Assembly (NCBI RefSeq): GCF_012911005.2
Contig: NZ_WTVS01000017.1
Coordinates: 31,401-95,400 of the forward strand
DNA: 64,000 nt
Source of the DNA: Aromatoleum toluolicum
Lineage (GTDB): Bacteria > Pseudomonadota > Gammaproteobacteria > Burkholderiales > Rhodocyclaceae
Reading direction: 5' to 3'
A program made the position numbers and the translations under genes. The notes under the pieces are model-generated. The model saw only the letters and a list, made by a program, of their open reading frames with translations. It searched no databases and was not told the origin of the DNA. Positions 19,919 through 27,729 of this stretch are shown piece after piece; position 1 is the first letter of the stretch; the number at the start of each line of letters is the position of its first letter.

Positions 19919-20758
19919 TCAGGCCCCCGGCCACCAGCGGTGAAAGTGATGCACGGGGCCGTGCCCCTTGCCGACCGACAGTGCGCCGGAAGCCGCGATC
20001 GCGCGCAGCAGGTAGTCGCGCGCGTCGCGTACCGCCGCTTCGACCGGACGGAAGCCTCCGGCGTGCTGTGGGAGCAACGCGGCGATCGCCGACGACAGGG
20101 TGCAGCCGGTGCCGTGCGTGTTCTTCGTCTCGATGCGCGGCGACGGCAGCTCGATCATGCGGTCGCCGTCGAACAGCAGGTCCACGACCTCGCTGCCGGG
20201 GAGGTGACCGCCCTTCAACAGCACCCAGCGCTCGGACGACAGCGGCAGCATCTCGCGCAGCCGTTCGGCAGCGCGGTACATCTCCTTCACTGTCTCGGGC
20301 GGGCGCTGTTCGAGGAGCACGCCGGCCTCCGGCAGGTTGGGCGTGATCATGAAGCTGCGCGGCAGCAGCGCCTCGATCAGCATCGCGACGGCGTTGCGTG
20401 CGAGCAGGTGGTCGCCGCTCTTCGCGACCATCACCGGGTCGCACACGACGAAGGGCGCGTCGAAATGCGCGAGCCGGTCGGCGACCGTCGCGACGATCTC
20501 CGCACTGCCGAGCATGCCGAGCTTCACCGCGTGGATCGCGACGTCGGCGAACAGCGTGTCGATCTGCAGGCGCAGGAAATCGGTCGGCGGGGTATGCACG
20601 CCGGTCACCGCCTGCGTGTTCTGCGCCGTCAGCGCGGCGACGACGCCGCAGCCGTAGGCGCCGAGCGCGGAGAAGGTCTTGATGTCGGCGAACACGCCGG
20701 CCCCGCCGCTGGGGTCGACGCCGGCGATGCTGACGACGTTGGGAATCTGGCGCTGCAC
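19919..20758 (-). CDS. thiD: ThiD, bifunctional hydroxymethylpyrimidine / phosphomethylpyrimidine kinase
   Basis: 279 residues. VVSIAGVDPSGGAGVFADIKTF gives the substrate and P-loop-like element, VKLGMLGSAEIV and VCDPVMVAKSG are conserved, and THGTGCTLSSAIAALLP is the intact anion-hole and catalytic-Cys motif. It phosphorylates HMP and then HMP-P in the thiamin pathway. It is the canonical copy, in contrast to the divergent ThiD-like protein at 2794-3759. It is upstream of thiC on the same strand but separated by about 300 bases including the riboswitch. No riboswitch of its own is seen. Confidence 0.95.
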   Translation of the reverse strand: MQRQIPNVVSIAGVDPSGGAGVFADIKTFSALGAYGCGVVAALTAQNTQAVTGVHTPPTDFLRLQIDTLFADVAIHAVKLGMLGSAEIVATVADRLAHFDAPFVVCDPVMVAKSGDHLLARNAVAMLIEALLPRSFMITPNLPEAGVLLEQRPPETVKEMYRAAERLREMLPLSSERWVLLKGGHLPGSEVVDLLFDGDRMIELPSPRIETKNTHGTGCTLSSAIAALLPQHAGGFRPVEAAVRDARDYLLRAIAASGALSVGKGHGPVHHFHRWWPGA

Positions 20759-20897
20759 GGTCTTACCTCGAAACGGGAGAGCAGGCGGGCGACGCTACCG
20801 AAACGTCCCCGCCGTGGCAAGCCGTCGGGGCAATCGCGAACTCCCGTAGAGCCATCCACGTCCCTCCGCCGAACGGTTGCTCCAAGCCCTGCGGGCT

Positions 20898-20945
20898 GAG
20901 ACAGCTGTTTCGCGCGTCTCACCGGCGTATCGAGACGTGTGTCTC
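20898..20945. promoter_or_regulatory. Paired operator-like inverted repeats (putative AcoR-type enhancer sites)
   Basis: Two copies of a GAGACR-NN-TGTYTC repeat: GAGACAGCTGTTTC at 20898-20911 and GAGACGTGTGTCTC at 20932-20945. They lie about 50-100 bases upstream of a -24/-12 promoter, where a sigma-54 enhancer-binding protein would bind. The same motif recurs upstream of acoA. That the AcoR-like protein at 24286-26328 binds them is inference. Confidence 0.65.
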
Positions 20946-20997
20946 GCTCTGTCGGTGGCGTGTTGTGCAAATCGTTGAAATAAAAAGAAAGTGTGTT

Positions 20998-21012
20998 TGG
21001 CACGCGATTCGC
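20998..21012 (+). promoter_or_regulatory. Sigma-54 (-24/-12) promoter of the channel-quinoprotein genes
   Basis: TGGCACG-N4-TCGC with GG and GC exactly ten bases apart fits the sigma-54 consensus, with one mismatch in the -12 TTGC. The final C is 76 bases from the ATG at 21088, the same distance as in the acoA promoter. Confidence 0.7.
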
Positions 21013-21087
21013 GAGGGGTGTGCCGGGCGGGCAGCGATCGGTGCCGTCCGCTCGCAGTGCAAGCAACACACAACGAGGAGACATTCA

Positions 21088-21978
21088 ATGCACAAGAAAC
21101 AGTCCGGCCGCCGTCGCGCCGTCGTCCCGCCGCGGCCCTGGCGGGTGGCTCTCGTCGCCGCCGCCCTCGGTGCGGTGGCGCCGGTCCAGGCGCAAGTCAC
21201 GCTCGACGTGATCGGGCCGCACGAGTACGACCTGCCGGTCGACTTCAAGCCCTTCAACGTCTTCGTGCAGTACGCCACCTTCCAGGACGGCGATCGCCAG
21301 TGGGACGGCGATGGCGACCGGCGGCGCGCGGCCAGGACGCGCACGATCGTCGGCCTGTCGAAGTACGTGCGCTTCTGGACGCCGGAATCGAACCCGAAGA
21401 TCGGGCTCGCGTACGAGATCATCGTCCCGGAAGTCGGCGTGCGGAACTCGGACACGCGCAGCTCGGCGAGCGGCATCGGCGACCCGATCACCGGCTTCGC
21501 GGCCTGGTACAAGCCGAGCGCGAACTCCACCCTGGGCTTCCAGACCTTCATGCAGGTGCCGGTCGGCGACCAGGACATCGGCGGCGGCGACGTGTGGAAG
21601 AACCTGTCGAGCGTCTTCTGGGACGTGCAGTTCGGCAAGCTGACCTACACGGCGGACGCGGGTTTCGTGTTCTTCGGCGAATCGACCGCGGCGGACGCGA
21701 CGCCGGGGACGCTGTTCCACACCAATCACCGGCTGGGCTACCAGATCGACGACGCGATCGAGCCCTTCATCGCACTCGATTACGAACGCCAGCAAGGCTG
21801 GAAGAACCGCGCCGCGGGCGTGAAGCTGCCCGAGAGCCACGAAACGACCGCCGGCATCGGCGTGATGTTCAAGTACTACGGCAACCAGTCGATCACCGTG
21901 CGCTACTCGCGCGGCATCGACGGCGAAAGCCATGGGGCGACGGACAGCCTCAACCTGAAGTACGCCTACGCCTGGTAG
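21088..21978 (+). CDS. Outer-membrane channel-like protein (phenol-degradation MetA-like family)
   Basis: 296 residues from MHKKQSGRRRAVV, preceded by GAGGAG. It has a twin-Arg-rich N-terminus and a hydrophobic signal ending near PVQAQ. The mature part is built of alternating amphipathic beta strands with many aromatic girdle residues (FNVFVQYATF, KYVRFWTPES, TLGFQTFMQVPVGD, AGFVFFGEST, VMFKYYGNQSITVRYSRG) and ends in YAYAW with a terminal aromatic, as in outer-membrane barrels. The pattern resembles the MetA-pathway phenol family. First gene of the sigma-54-controlled set, so uptake or export of the alcohol substrate is plausible. Confidence 0.7.
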   Translation: MHKKQSGRRRAVVPPRPWRVALVAAALGAVAPVQAQVTLDVIGPHEYDLPVDFKPFNVFVQYATFQDGDRQWDGDGDRRRAARTRTIVGLSKYVRFWTPESNPKIGLAYEIIVPEVGVRNSDTRSSASGIGDPITGFAAWYKPSANSTLGFQTFMQVPVGDQDIGGGDVWKNLSSVFWDVQFGKLTYTADAGFVFFGESTAADATPGTLFHTNHRLGYQIDDAIEPFIALDYERQQGWKNRAAGVKLPESHETTAGIGVMFKYYGNQSITVRYSRGIDGESHGATDSLNLKYAYAW

Positions 21979-22007
21979 GCGCGCACCCGATTCCGGAGGA
22001 GAACGGC

Positions 22008-23669
22008 ATGAAGACCAAGAAAGTGATCGTCACGCTCACGTGCGCGGGGGCATTGTCGGGTGCGGCGTGGGCCGCGAGCGGGCCGGGTTTCGACGACCCG
22101 GACAACTGGCCGCAGTACCACCGCAGCTTCAACGCGTGGCGCTTCAGCCCGCTACAAGCCATCAACCGCGACAACGTCGGGCGGCTGAAGGTCGCGTGGA
22201 TCCACCAGCCCGGCAATATCACGCATGGCATCCAGGCGACACCGATCGTGATCGACGGGGTGCTGTACTACGTATCGGCGAACAACAACGTGTGGGCGGT
22301 GGATGCCGCCAGCGGCCGCACGCTGTGGCGCTACGAGGCGAAGCTCGACCCGCTGGCGAAGCAGACTTTCTATGCCGCGGCGAGCCGCGGCGTGACGGTC
22401 GGGCGCGGCAAGGTGTATCTCGGCACGCTCGACGGGCGCTTCGTCGCGCTCGACCAGAAGACCGGCAAGGAGCTGTGGGCGACGCAGCTCACCGACCTGA
22501 AGACGCAATATGGCGCGCTCTTCTCGGCGCCGCCGCAGCTCGCGGGCGACGTGCTCTTCGGCGGCACGACCGGGGGCGATCAGCCGATCAGCGGCAAGAT
22601 CTACGCGGTCAATGCCGACACCGGCAAGCCCGCGTGGACCTTCGAGATCCTGCGCGACGACCCCGAGAGCTGGCCGGGCGACAGCCGCAAGCGCGGCGGC
22701 GGCAGCGCGTGGATGCCCGGAACCTACGATCCACGCAGCGACACGATCTACATCGGCACCTCGAACGCCGCGCCGGACTACTTCAACGCCGACCGCAAGG
22801 GCGACAACAAGTACACGGCGAGCCTGCTCGCGCTCGACCCGAAGAGCGGCAAGCTGAAGTGGGCGCGGCAGGAGATCCCGCACGACTCGTGGGATTTCGA
22901 CTCGGCCTACGAGGCGCTGATGGTGAAGGGGGCGGACGGCGAGGACGTGATCGTGCATCTGAACAAGAGCGGCTTCGTGTTCGTGATGGACAAGGACGAC
23001 GGCAAGCTCGAGAACGTGTGGCAGTTCGCGCAGCACGTGAACTGGGTCAAGGGCATCGACCCGAAGACCGGCCGGCTGATCGATCCGATCTATCCGGAGG
23101 AGGGCAAGAAGAAGCTGTTCTGCCCGAACCTCCTGGGTGCGCGCAGCTGGAACCACGGCGCCTACAACCCCGGCACCGGCCTGTGGTACTCGCATGCGAT
23201 GGAGGTATGCAACGAGGTCGTCGCCGGGCGTGACGATCCGGCCAACCTCACGGCGATCTCGTCGCTGTCGCTCGGCATCGACGAGATCAAACTCGTGCCG
23301 CCGCCCGCGGACAAGCCGCATGGCCGGCTCGATGCGCGCGATCCGCTGACCGGCAAGGTCAAGTGGAGCATCCGCTACGACATGCCGCCGCTCTCCAGCG
23401 TGCTGACGACGGCCGGTGGGCTGGTGTTTACCGGTGACATGGAAGGGCGCATCTACGCCTACGACGCCGACGACGGCAAGGAGCTGTGGCGCTTCAGCGC
23501 CGGTTCGGGGCTGCGCGGTGGACCGGTGAGCTACGCGGCGGGCGGGCGCCAGTACATCGTCGTGCCGACGGGACTCGGTTCGCACGCGCCGGGCTTCCTC
23601 GCCGGGGCCTATCCGCAGATCAAGGACCTGCCGGGCGGCGCGGCGCTGATCGCGTTCACCGTGGATTGA
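22008..23669 (+). CDS. Periplasmic PQQ-dependent (quinoprotein) alcohol dehydrogenase, divergent
   Basis: 553 residues with a signal peptide (cleavage after about AWAA). The beta-propeller is marked by NWPQYHRS, KVAWIHQPGN, GRGKVYLGTLDGRFVALD, YDPRSDTIYIGTSN, PHDSWDFD, and the CPNLLGARSWNHGAYNPGTGLWY block. Catalytic Asp is expected at D296, and D298 two residues on resembles the DxD of lanthanide-dependent XoxF/ExaF/PedH enzymes. The usual vicinal Cys pair is absent (Ala-Ala-Ser near 124-126), and GGD replaces the GAE metal-ligand motif near 189-191. No fused cytochrome; a separate cytochrome gene follows. Substrate unknown; linkage to acetoin genes suggests 2,3-butanediol or another small alcohol. 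Confidence 0.85.
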   Translation: MKTKKVIVTLTCAGALSGAAWAASGPGFDDPDNWPQYHRSFNAWRFSPLQAINRDNVGRLKVAWIHQPGNITHGIQATPIVIDGVLYYVSANNNVWAVDAASGRTLWRYEAKLDPLAKQTFYAAASRGVTVGRGKVYLGTLDGRFVALDQKTGKELWATQLTDLKTQYGALFSAPPQLAGDVLFGGTTGGDQPISGKIYAVNADTGKPAWTFEILRDDPESWPGDSRKRGGGSAWMPGTYDPRSDTIYIGTSNAAPDYFNADRKGDNKYTASLLALDPKSGKLKWARQEIPHDSWDFDSAYEALMVKGADGEDVIVHLNKSGFVFVMDKDDGKLENVWQFAQHVNWVKGIDPKTGRLIDPIYPEEGKKKLFCPNLLGARSWNHGAYNPGTGLWYSHAMEVCNEVVAGRDDPANLTAISSLSLGIDEIKLVPPPADKPHGRLDARDPLTGKVKWSIRYDMPPLSSVLTTAGGLVFTGDMEGRIYAYDADDGKELWRFSAGSGLRGGPVSYAAGGRQYIVVPTGLGSHAPGFLAGAYPQIKDLPGGAALIAFTVD

Positions 23670-23718
23670 GCGCGACTCCTCCTTCCTCCTTGAGCGGGTT
23701 TGCCTCCCGCTCTTGTTG

Positions 23719-23749
23719 CGGGGCGGCGGCGATCGCCGCCCCGTTTTTT
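23719..23749 (+). terminator. Rho-independent terminator between the quinoprotein and cytochrome genes
   Basis: A GC-rich stem (CGGGGCGGCG with CGCCGCCCCG) runs directly into TTTTTT. It lies about 50 bases after the quinoprotein stop and only about 17 before the cytochrome start, so the cytochrome may be made at a lower level through partial read-through. Confidence 0.8.
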
Positions 23750-23765
23750 CCGACTTTGCATTGCC

Positions 23766-24203
23766 ATGGATGAATCGATCATGTCTGCGTCGACTTTCCT
23801 CACGGTCGTGCCGCCAGTGCGCCGGCTATTGTTGTTGAGCCTCCTTGCCGGCTTGTCCTTCACCTGCGTGGCGGTCGGACCCGCGGCAACGGATGCGGCG
23901 CGCGAGGCCGCCCCCTCGGGAGGTTCGCTCGCCGCACCTTTCGACCTCGCCGATCCCGCGCGCATCGAGGTGGGGCGCAAGCGCTTCAATAAGACCTGCG
24001 CGGGCTACTGCCACGGTTTCGAGGGGGTCGGCGGGCGCGCGCCGGATTTCAAGGGCCGCAAGGACCTGCCTGTGCAGGTGATGTTCGAGACGATCACGCA
24101 AGGGCGCGTCGGCGCGGACGTGATGCCACCGTGGGGCACGGCCTTCAGCGCAGAGCAGATCTGGGAGCTGGTGGCCTACCTGCAGTACCTCGGGACGCAG
24201 TAG
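23766..24203 (+). CDS. Small c-type cytochrome with an unusual CX3CH haem site
   Basis: 145 residues from MDESIMSAS; an ATG at 23781 is an alternative and neither has a strong ribosome site. A hydrophobic export segment (about 18-38) precedes a class I cytochrome fold. FNKTCAGYCHGFEGVGG holds the haem site, with three residues rather than two between the cysteines (C78, C82, H83). The distal Met is probably M120 in ADVMPPWG, and the C-terminal helix is WELVAYLQYL. It is the likely electron acceptor of the quinoprotein immediately upstream, passing electrons to a terminal oxidase. Confidence 0.85.
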   Translation: MDESIMSASTFLTVVPPVRRLLLLSLLAGLSFTCVAVGPAATDAAREAAPSGGSLAAPFDLADPARIEVGRKRFNKTCAGYCHGFEGVGGRAPDFKGRKDLPVQVMFETITQGRVGADVMPPWGTAFSAEQIWELVAYLQYLGTQ

Positions 24204-24260
24204 GGCGGGACGAATTCCCGCGATGGCCTGTCGGGGCGCGGCTGGGCGCCGCGCCCCGAC

Positions 24261-24296
24261 CTCATGCGTCGCCTCATGCGTCGCCTCATGCGTCGA
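24261..24296. repeat. Three tandem 12-bp repeats overlapping the acoR stop
   Basis: CTCATGCGTCGC is repeated three times, the last copy differing at its final base. Read in the acoR frame each unit supplies a TGA, so the gene ends in three in-frame stop codons spaced by 12 bases. Confidence 0.85.
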
Positions 24297-26328
24297 ACTC
24301 GCGGCGGTTGGGACTGACGATCTGCAGTCGCGCCATCTTGCGGTAGAAGGTCGCGCGCGACATGCCGAGTTCGCGTGCGGTGACCGTGACCTGCCAGTGA
24401 TGGCGGCGCAGCGCGGCGAGCATCTGGGCGCGCAGTTCCGCTTCGGTATTGGACAGTGCGCGGCGGGGCGCGTCCGCGTGGAACGGCAGGCGCAGCGGCG
24501 GGGCGTCTTCGAAGGCGTCGACGCGCGCCGTCGCCGCGTGGCCGCCGGGCCGCGCGCGGAAGAGGTCCGGTGGCAGGTGTTCGAGCTCGATCGCGTCGCC
24601 GTCGGCGATCGCGCACGCGTAGCGCATCGCGTGGCGCAGCTGGCGGATGTTGCCGGGCCAGTCGTGGCGGGCGAGGGCGTCGAGCGTTGCGGCGGCGAGG
24701 TGGAGATCCGGGCGATCCATCGTTGTCGCTTCCTCGCGCGTCACTTTGTCGATCACGCCGCGGATGTCCTCGCGTTCGCGCAGCGGCGGCAGCAGGAAGA
24801 CGGCACCGTTGAGGCGGTAATACAGGTCCTCGCGGAAGCGACCCTGCTGCACGAGTTCCGGCAGGTCCTGGTGGGTCGCGCAGACGACGTGCAGGCGCAC
24901 CGGGGTCGGCGTTTCCGCGCCCAGTGGCAGCACTTCGCCTTCGGCGAGTACGCGCAGCAGGCGGCTCTGCAGTTGCAGCGGCATGTCGCCGATCTCGTCG
25001 AGGAAGAGCGTGCCGCCGTCCGACTGCAGGATCTTGCCGCGCACGCCCTTGCTGCGTGCGCCGGTGAAGGCGCCGTCGCGATAGCCGAAGAGCTCGCTCT
25101 CGATCAGCGTCTCGGGGATCGCCGCGCAGTTGAGCGCAACGAAGGGCTTGGCGCGGCGATCGCTGTAGTCGTGGATCGCGCGCGCAAACGCTTCCTTGCC
25201 GGTGCCGGTCTCGCCGAGCAGCATCACCGGGATGTCGCGGTTGGCGACCTTCAGCGCGCGTTCGACGTTGCCGCGCAGGCGGGCGTCGTCGAGCGCGAGG
25301 TGCGAGAAACCGGGGATGTTCGCGCAGGCGCCGTCCTCGGCCGCGTCACACGCGGCTTGCGGCAGTGCGAGCCCGCTGCGCGAGCGCGGTGCCGGGGCGC
25401 GCAGGATCGCGAACAGGCGCTCGCCATTCGCCGTGAGGCGCAGCGGGAAGGCCTGTCCGGGCTGCGCGTGCGCGGTGGCGAGGATCTCGTTCGTCGTGCA
25501 CTCGAAGAGCTCGTGGATGAAGGCCGGCGCGGGGCCATCGCCGCCATCGAGCAGTTCCAGCCGCGCACGACGGTTGCCGCCGACGAGGCGGCCGCTGTCG
25601 TCGAAGGCGACGAGGTAGTCGGTCTGCACGCTGAGGTATTCGGCAAGGCGCCCGAGCTGCAGAACCCAGTAGGGACGCAGGTTGTACCACGCGAAGGCGT
25701 TCTCGATCTGCTGCGCGCGGTCGAGCACGAGGCGATAGACGAGGAGCTGGCTTTCGCGCTGCGCGGGCGCGTGCAAGGCGGTGGCGTCGAGCACTGCGAC
25801 CGGATGGTCGTCCGGGCCGAAGATCGGCACCGAGCTGCAACTGAACGCGATGTTGTGCGAGCGGAAATGCTCGTCGCGATGGACCAGCATCGGCTGGCCG
25901 TCGATCAGCGCGGTGCCGACGCCGCAGGTGCCTTCGAGCGCCTCGGACCAGCAGGTGCCGACGCGGAAGCCTTCCGCCTTGAATTCCTTGTCCAGTTCGG
26001 GGACGGTGCGAAAGTCGACGGTCACGCCCTCCGCGTCGGTGAGCAGCACGCAGTAATTCACCGCCCGCAGCTGTGTGTGCAGGCGATCCATGCCTTCGCG
26101 CGCGATGCGCATGAAGGCGTCGATGCGGTCGCGGTGTTCGCGCAGCTCCTGCGCGGTGACAACGCGCGGGGTGGTCGCGAGCGCCGGATCGACCTGGTGG
26201 GTGCTGAGCGACCGCCGCCACGAGCGCGCAAGGCGCTCGAAACTACTGTCGCGCCCGAGCGGCAGGCCGCGCTCGACGACGTCGATCACGCGTCCGACGT
26301 GCTGGACGATCTCCTGAGGTCTCCTCAT
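24286..26328 (-). CDS. acoR: AcoR-type sigma-54-dependent transcriptional activator
   Basis: 680 residues. A GAF-like sensor region lies at about 80-220 (NYCVLLTDAEG, GTCWSEALEGTCGVGTAL, FSCSSVPIFGPDDHPVAVLD), as in AcoR proteins that sense acetoin or related signals. The AAA+ domain has Walker A GETGTGKE (372-379), the sigma-54 contact loop GAFTGA (419-424) and Walker B LFLDEIG (441-447). A Fis-type helix-turn-helix closes the protein (WQVTVTARELGMSRATFYRKM). It lies between the quinoprotein genes and acoABC, each with a -24/-12 promoter and shared repeats, and probably activates both. Confidence 0.92.
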   Translation of the reverse strand: MRRPQEIVQHVGRVIDVVERGLPLGRDSSFERLARSWRRSLSTHQVDPALATTPRVVTAQELREHRDRIDAFMRIAREGMDRLHTQLRAVNYCVLLTDAEGVTVDFRTVPELDKEFKAEGFRVGTCWSEALEGTCGVGTALIDGQPMLVHRDEHFRSHNIAFSCSSVPIFGPDDHPVAVLDATALHAPAQRESQLLVYRLVLDRAQQIENAFAWYNLRPYWVLQLGRLAEYLSVQTDYLVAFDDSGRLVGGNRRARLELLDGGDGPAPAFIHELFECTTNEILATAHAQPGQAFPLRLTANGERLFAILRAPAPRSRSGLALPQAACDAAEDGACANIPGFSHLALDDARLRGNVERALKVANRDIPVMLLGETGTGKEAFARAIHDYSDRRAKPFVALNCAAIPETLIESELFGYRDGAFTGARSKGVRGKILQSDGGTLFLDEIGDMPLQLQSRLLRVLAEGEVLPLGAETPTPVRLHVVCATHQDLPELVQQGRFREDLYYRLNGAVFLLPPLREREDIRGVIDKVTREEATTMDRPDLHLAAATLDALARHDWPGNIRQLRHAMRYACAIADGDAIELEHLPPDLFRARPGGHAATARVDAFEDAPPLRLPFHADAPRRALSNTEAELRAQMLAALRRHHWQVTVTARELGMSRATFYRKMARLQIVSPNRREFDA

Positions 26329-26427
26329 TGCCTTCCTCTCGTCTCCGGCGTCCCGCGCCGGATGTATTGGACAGAAGTGCTTTTTCCTTTGGTTTCAGCG
26401 TATTCCCGGCCCGTAGGGAAATCAATG

Positions 26428-26463
26428 CGGACAGGTGTCTCACTTCATTGAGACGGCTGTCAC
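26428..26463. promoter_or_regulatory. Operator-like repeats upstream of acoA (putative AcoR enhancer)
   Basis: The region holds GTCTCA-N6-TGAGAC, a perfect inverted repeat at 26437-26454. It can also be read as two degenerate copies of the GAGACR-NN-TGTCTC motif seen at 20898-20945 (26428-26441 and 26450-26463). A further half site TGTCTC lies at 26481-26486. It sits about 170-200 bases before the sigma-54 promoter, a usual enhancer distance. The rest of the acoR-acoA gap (26329-26722) shows no gene. Confidence 0.65.
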
Positions 26464-26632
26464 GGCAATTGCGGGCCGGGTGTCTCAGCGGATGTCCCGG
26501 GCGACCCGAACGAGCGGCCGGCGCCAAAGCGATGGCAGGGATCGGGCACGGCTCCGTGTCCGCGTTTTCATCAGTCTTTTCAGCTGCTTGCGCGAATCGT
26601 CGGACGGGTGAGGCGGCGTTTCGGCCCGGGGT

Positions 26633-26647
26633 TGGCACGCGCCGTGC
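26633..26647 (+). promoter_or_regulatory. Sigma-54 (-24/-12) promoter of the aco operon
   Basis: TGGCACG-CGCC-GTGC has correct GG-N10-GC spacing and a perfect -24 box. The -12 C is 76 bases from the first acoA ATG (26723). Confidence 0.8.
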
Positions 26648-26722
26648 AGAAGGGAGCCCAGGTCCGCGGCATTCGCTGCAGCCGCTGCGGGACTCGAAAC
26701 CCTTCAAATCAAGCGAGGAGCA

Positions 26723-27700
26723 ATGATGAGCGAGACACTGAACCGCGAGGGCCTGCTCAAGGCCTACCGGATCATGCGCACGATCCGCGAGTTCGAAGAG
26801 CGCGTGCATACCGATTTCGCCACCGGCGAGATCCCCGGCTTCGTGCATCTGTATGCCGGCGAGGAAGCCTCGGCGACCGGCGTGTGCATGCACCTGACCG
26901 GCGCCGACTACATCGCCAGCACCCACCGCGGCCACGGCCACTGCATCGCGAAAGGCGTGGATCCGGTCGGGATGATGGCGGAGATCTGGGGCAAGGCGAC
27001 CGGTACCTGCAAGGGCAAGGGCGGCTCGATGCACATCGCGGACCTGTCGGTCGGCATGCTCGGCGCCAACGGCATCGTCGGCGGCGGCGGTCCGCTGATC
27101 TGCGGCACGGCGCTGGCGGCGAAGATTCGCGGCACGAAGGACGTCGGTGTGTGCTTCTTCGGCGACGGCGCGTCGAATCAGGGGACGATCTTCGAGGCGA
27201 TGAACCTCGCCGCGGTGTGGAAGCTGCCGGCGATCTTCGTCGCCGAGAACAACGGCTACGCCGAGGCGACCTCGTCGAAGTACTCGGTGCCCTGCGAGCA
27301 CATCGCCGACCGCGCGCCGGCCTTCGGCATGCCGGGCGTGATCGTCGACGGCTTCGACTTCTTCGCCGTGCACAAGGCGGCGGGCGAGGCGATCAAGCGT
27401 GCACGCGAAGGCGGCGGTCCGACGCTGCTGGAAGTGAAGCTCTCGCGCTACTACGGCCACTTCGAGGGCGACCAGCAGACCTACCGCGCGCCGGGTGAGG
27501 TGCAGACGCTGCGCGAAACCAAGGACTGCCTGATGCAGTTCCGCCGCCGCGTGACCGCCGACGGCGAGATCACGGACGCGCAGCTCGACGCGATCGACGG
27601 CGAGGTGAAGACGCTGATCGACGACTCGGTGGTGCGCGCCAAGGCCGATCCGAAGCCCGCGCCGGCCGAGCTGCTGACCGACGTCTACGTATCGTACTGA
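26723..27700 (+). CDS. acoA: AcoA, acetoin dehydrogenase E1 alpha subunit (TPP-dependent)
   Basis: 325 residues. YRIMRTIREFEERVHTDFATGEIPGFVHLYAGEEA, STHRGHGHCIAKG, the TPP/Mg motif GDGASNQGTIFEAMNLAAVWKLP and the phosphorylation-loop region YYGHFEGDQQTYR are typical of acetoin dehydrogenase E1 alpha. With AcoB it cleaves acetoin, releasing acetaldehyde and passing the acetyl group to lipoyl-AcoC. Tandem ATGs (26723, 26726) follow a good GAGGAG; the first matches the 76-base promoter spacing. First gene of the aco operon. Confidence 0.94.
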   Translation: MMSETLNREGLLKAYRIMRTIREFEERVHTDFATGEIPGFVHLYAGEEASATGVCMHLTGADYIASTHRGHGHCIAKGVDPVGMMAEIWGKATGTCKGKGGSMHIADLSVGMLGANGIVGGGGPLICGTALAAKIRGTKDVGVCFFGDGASNQGTIFEAMNLAAVWKLPAIFVAENNGYAEATSSKYSVPCEHIADRAPAFGMPGVIVDGFDFFAVHKAAGEAIKRAREGGGPTLLEVKLSRYYGHFEGDQQTYRAPGEVQTLRETKDCLMQFRRRVTADGEITDAQLDAIDGEVKTLIDDSVVRAKADPKPAPAELLTDVYVSY

Positions 27701-27729
27701 GCCTCGAAGAATCCGAAGGAGACATTCAA

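Noticed and set aside
20955..20969. TGGCGTGTTGTGCA as a sigma-54 promoter
   Set aside because: Only eight bases lie between GG and GC instead of ten; the site at 20998-21012 has correct spacing.
24261..24296. Short direct repeats as a CRISPR array
   Set aside because: Repeats are 12 bases and contiguous with no spacers.
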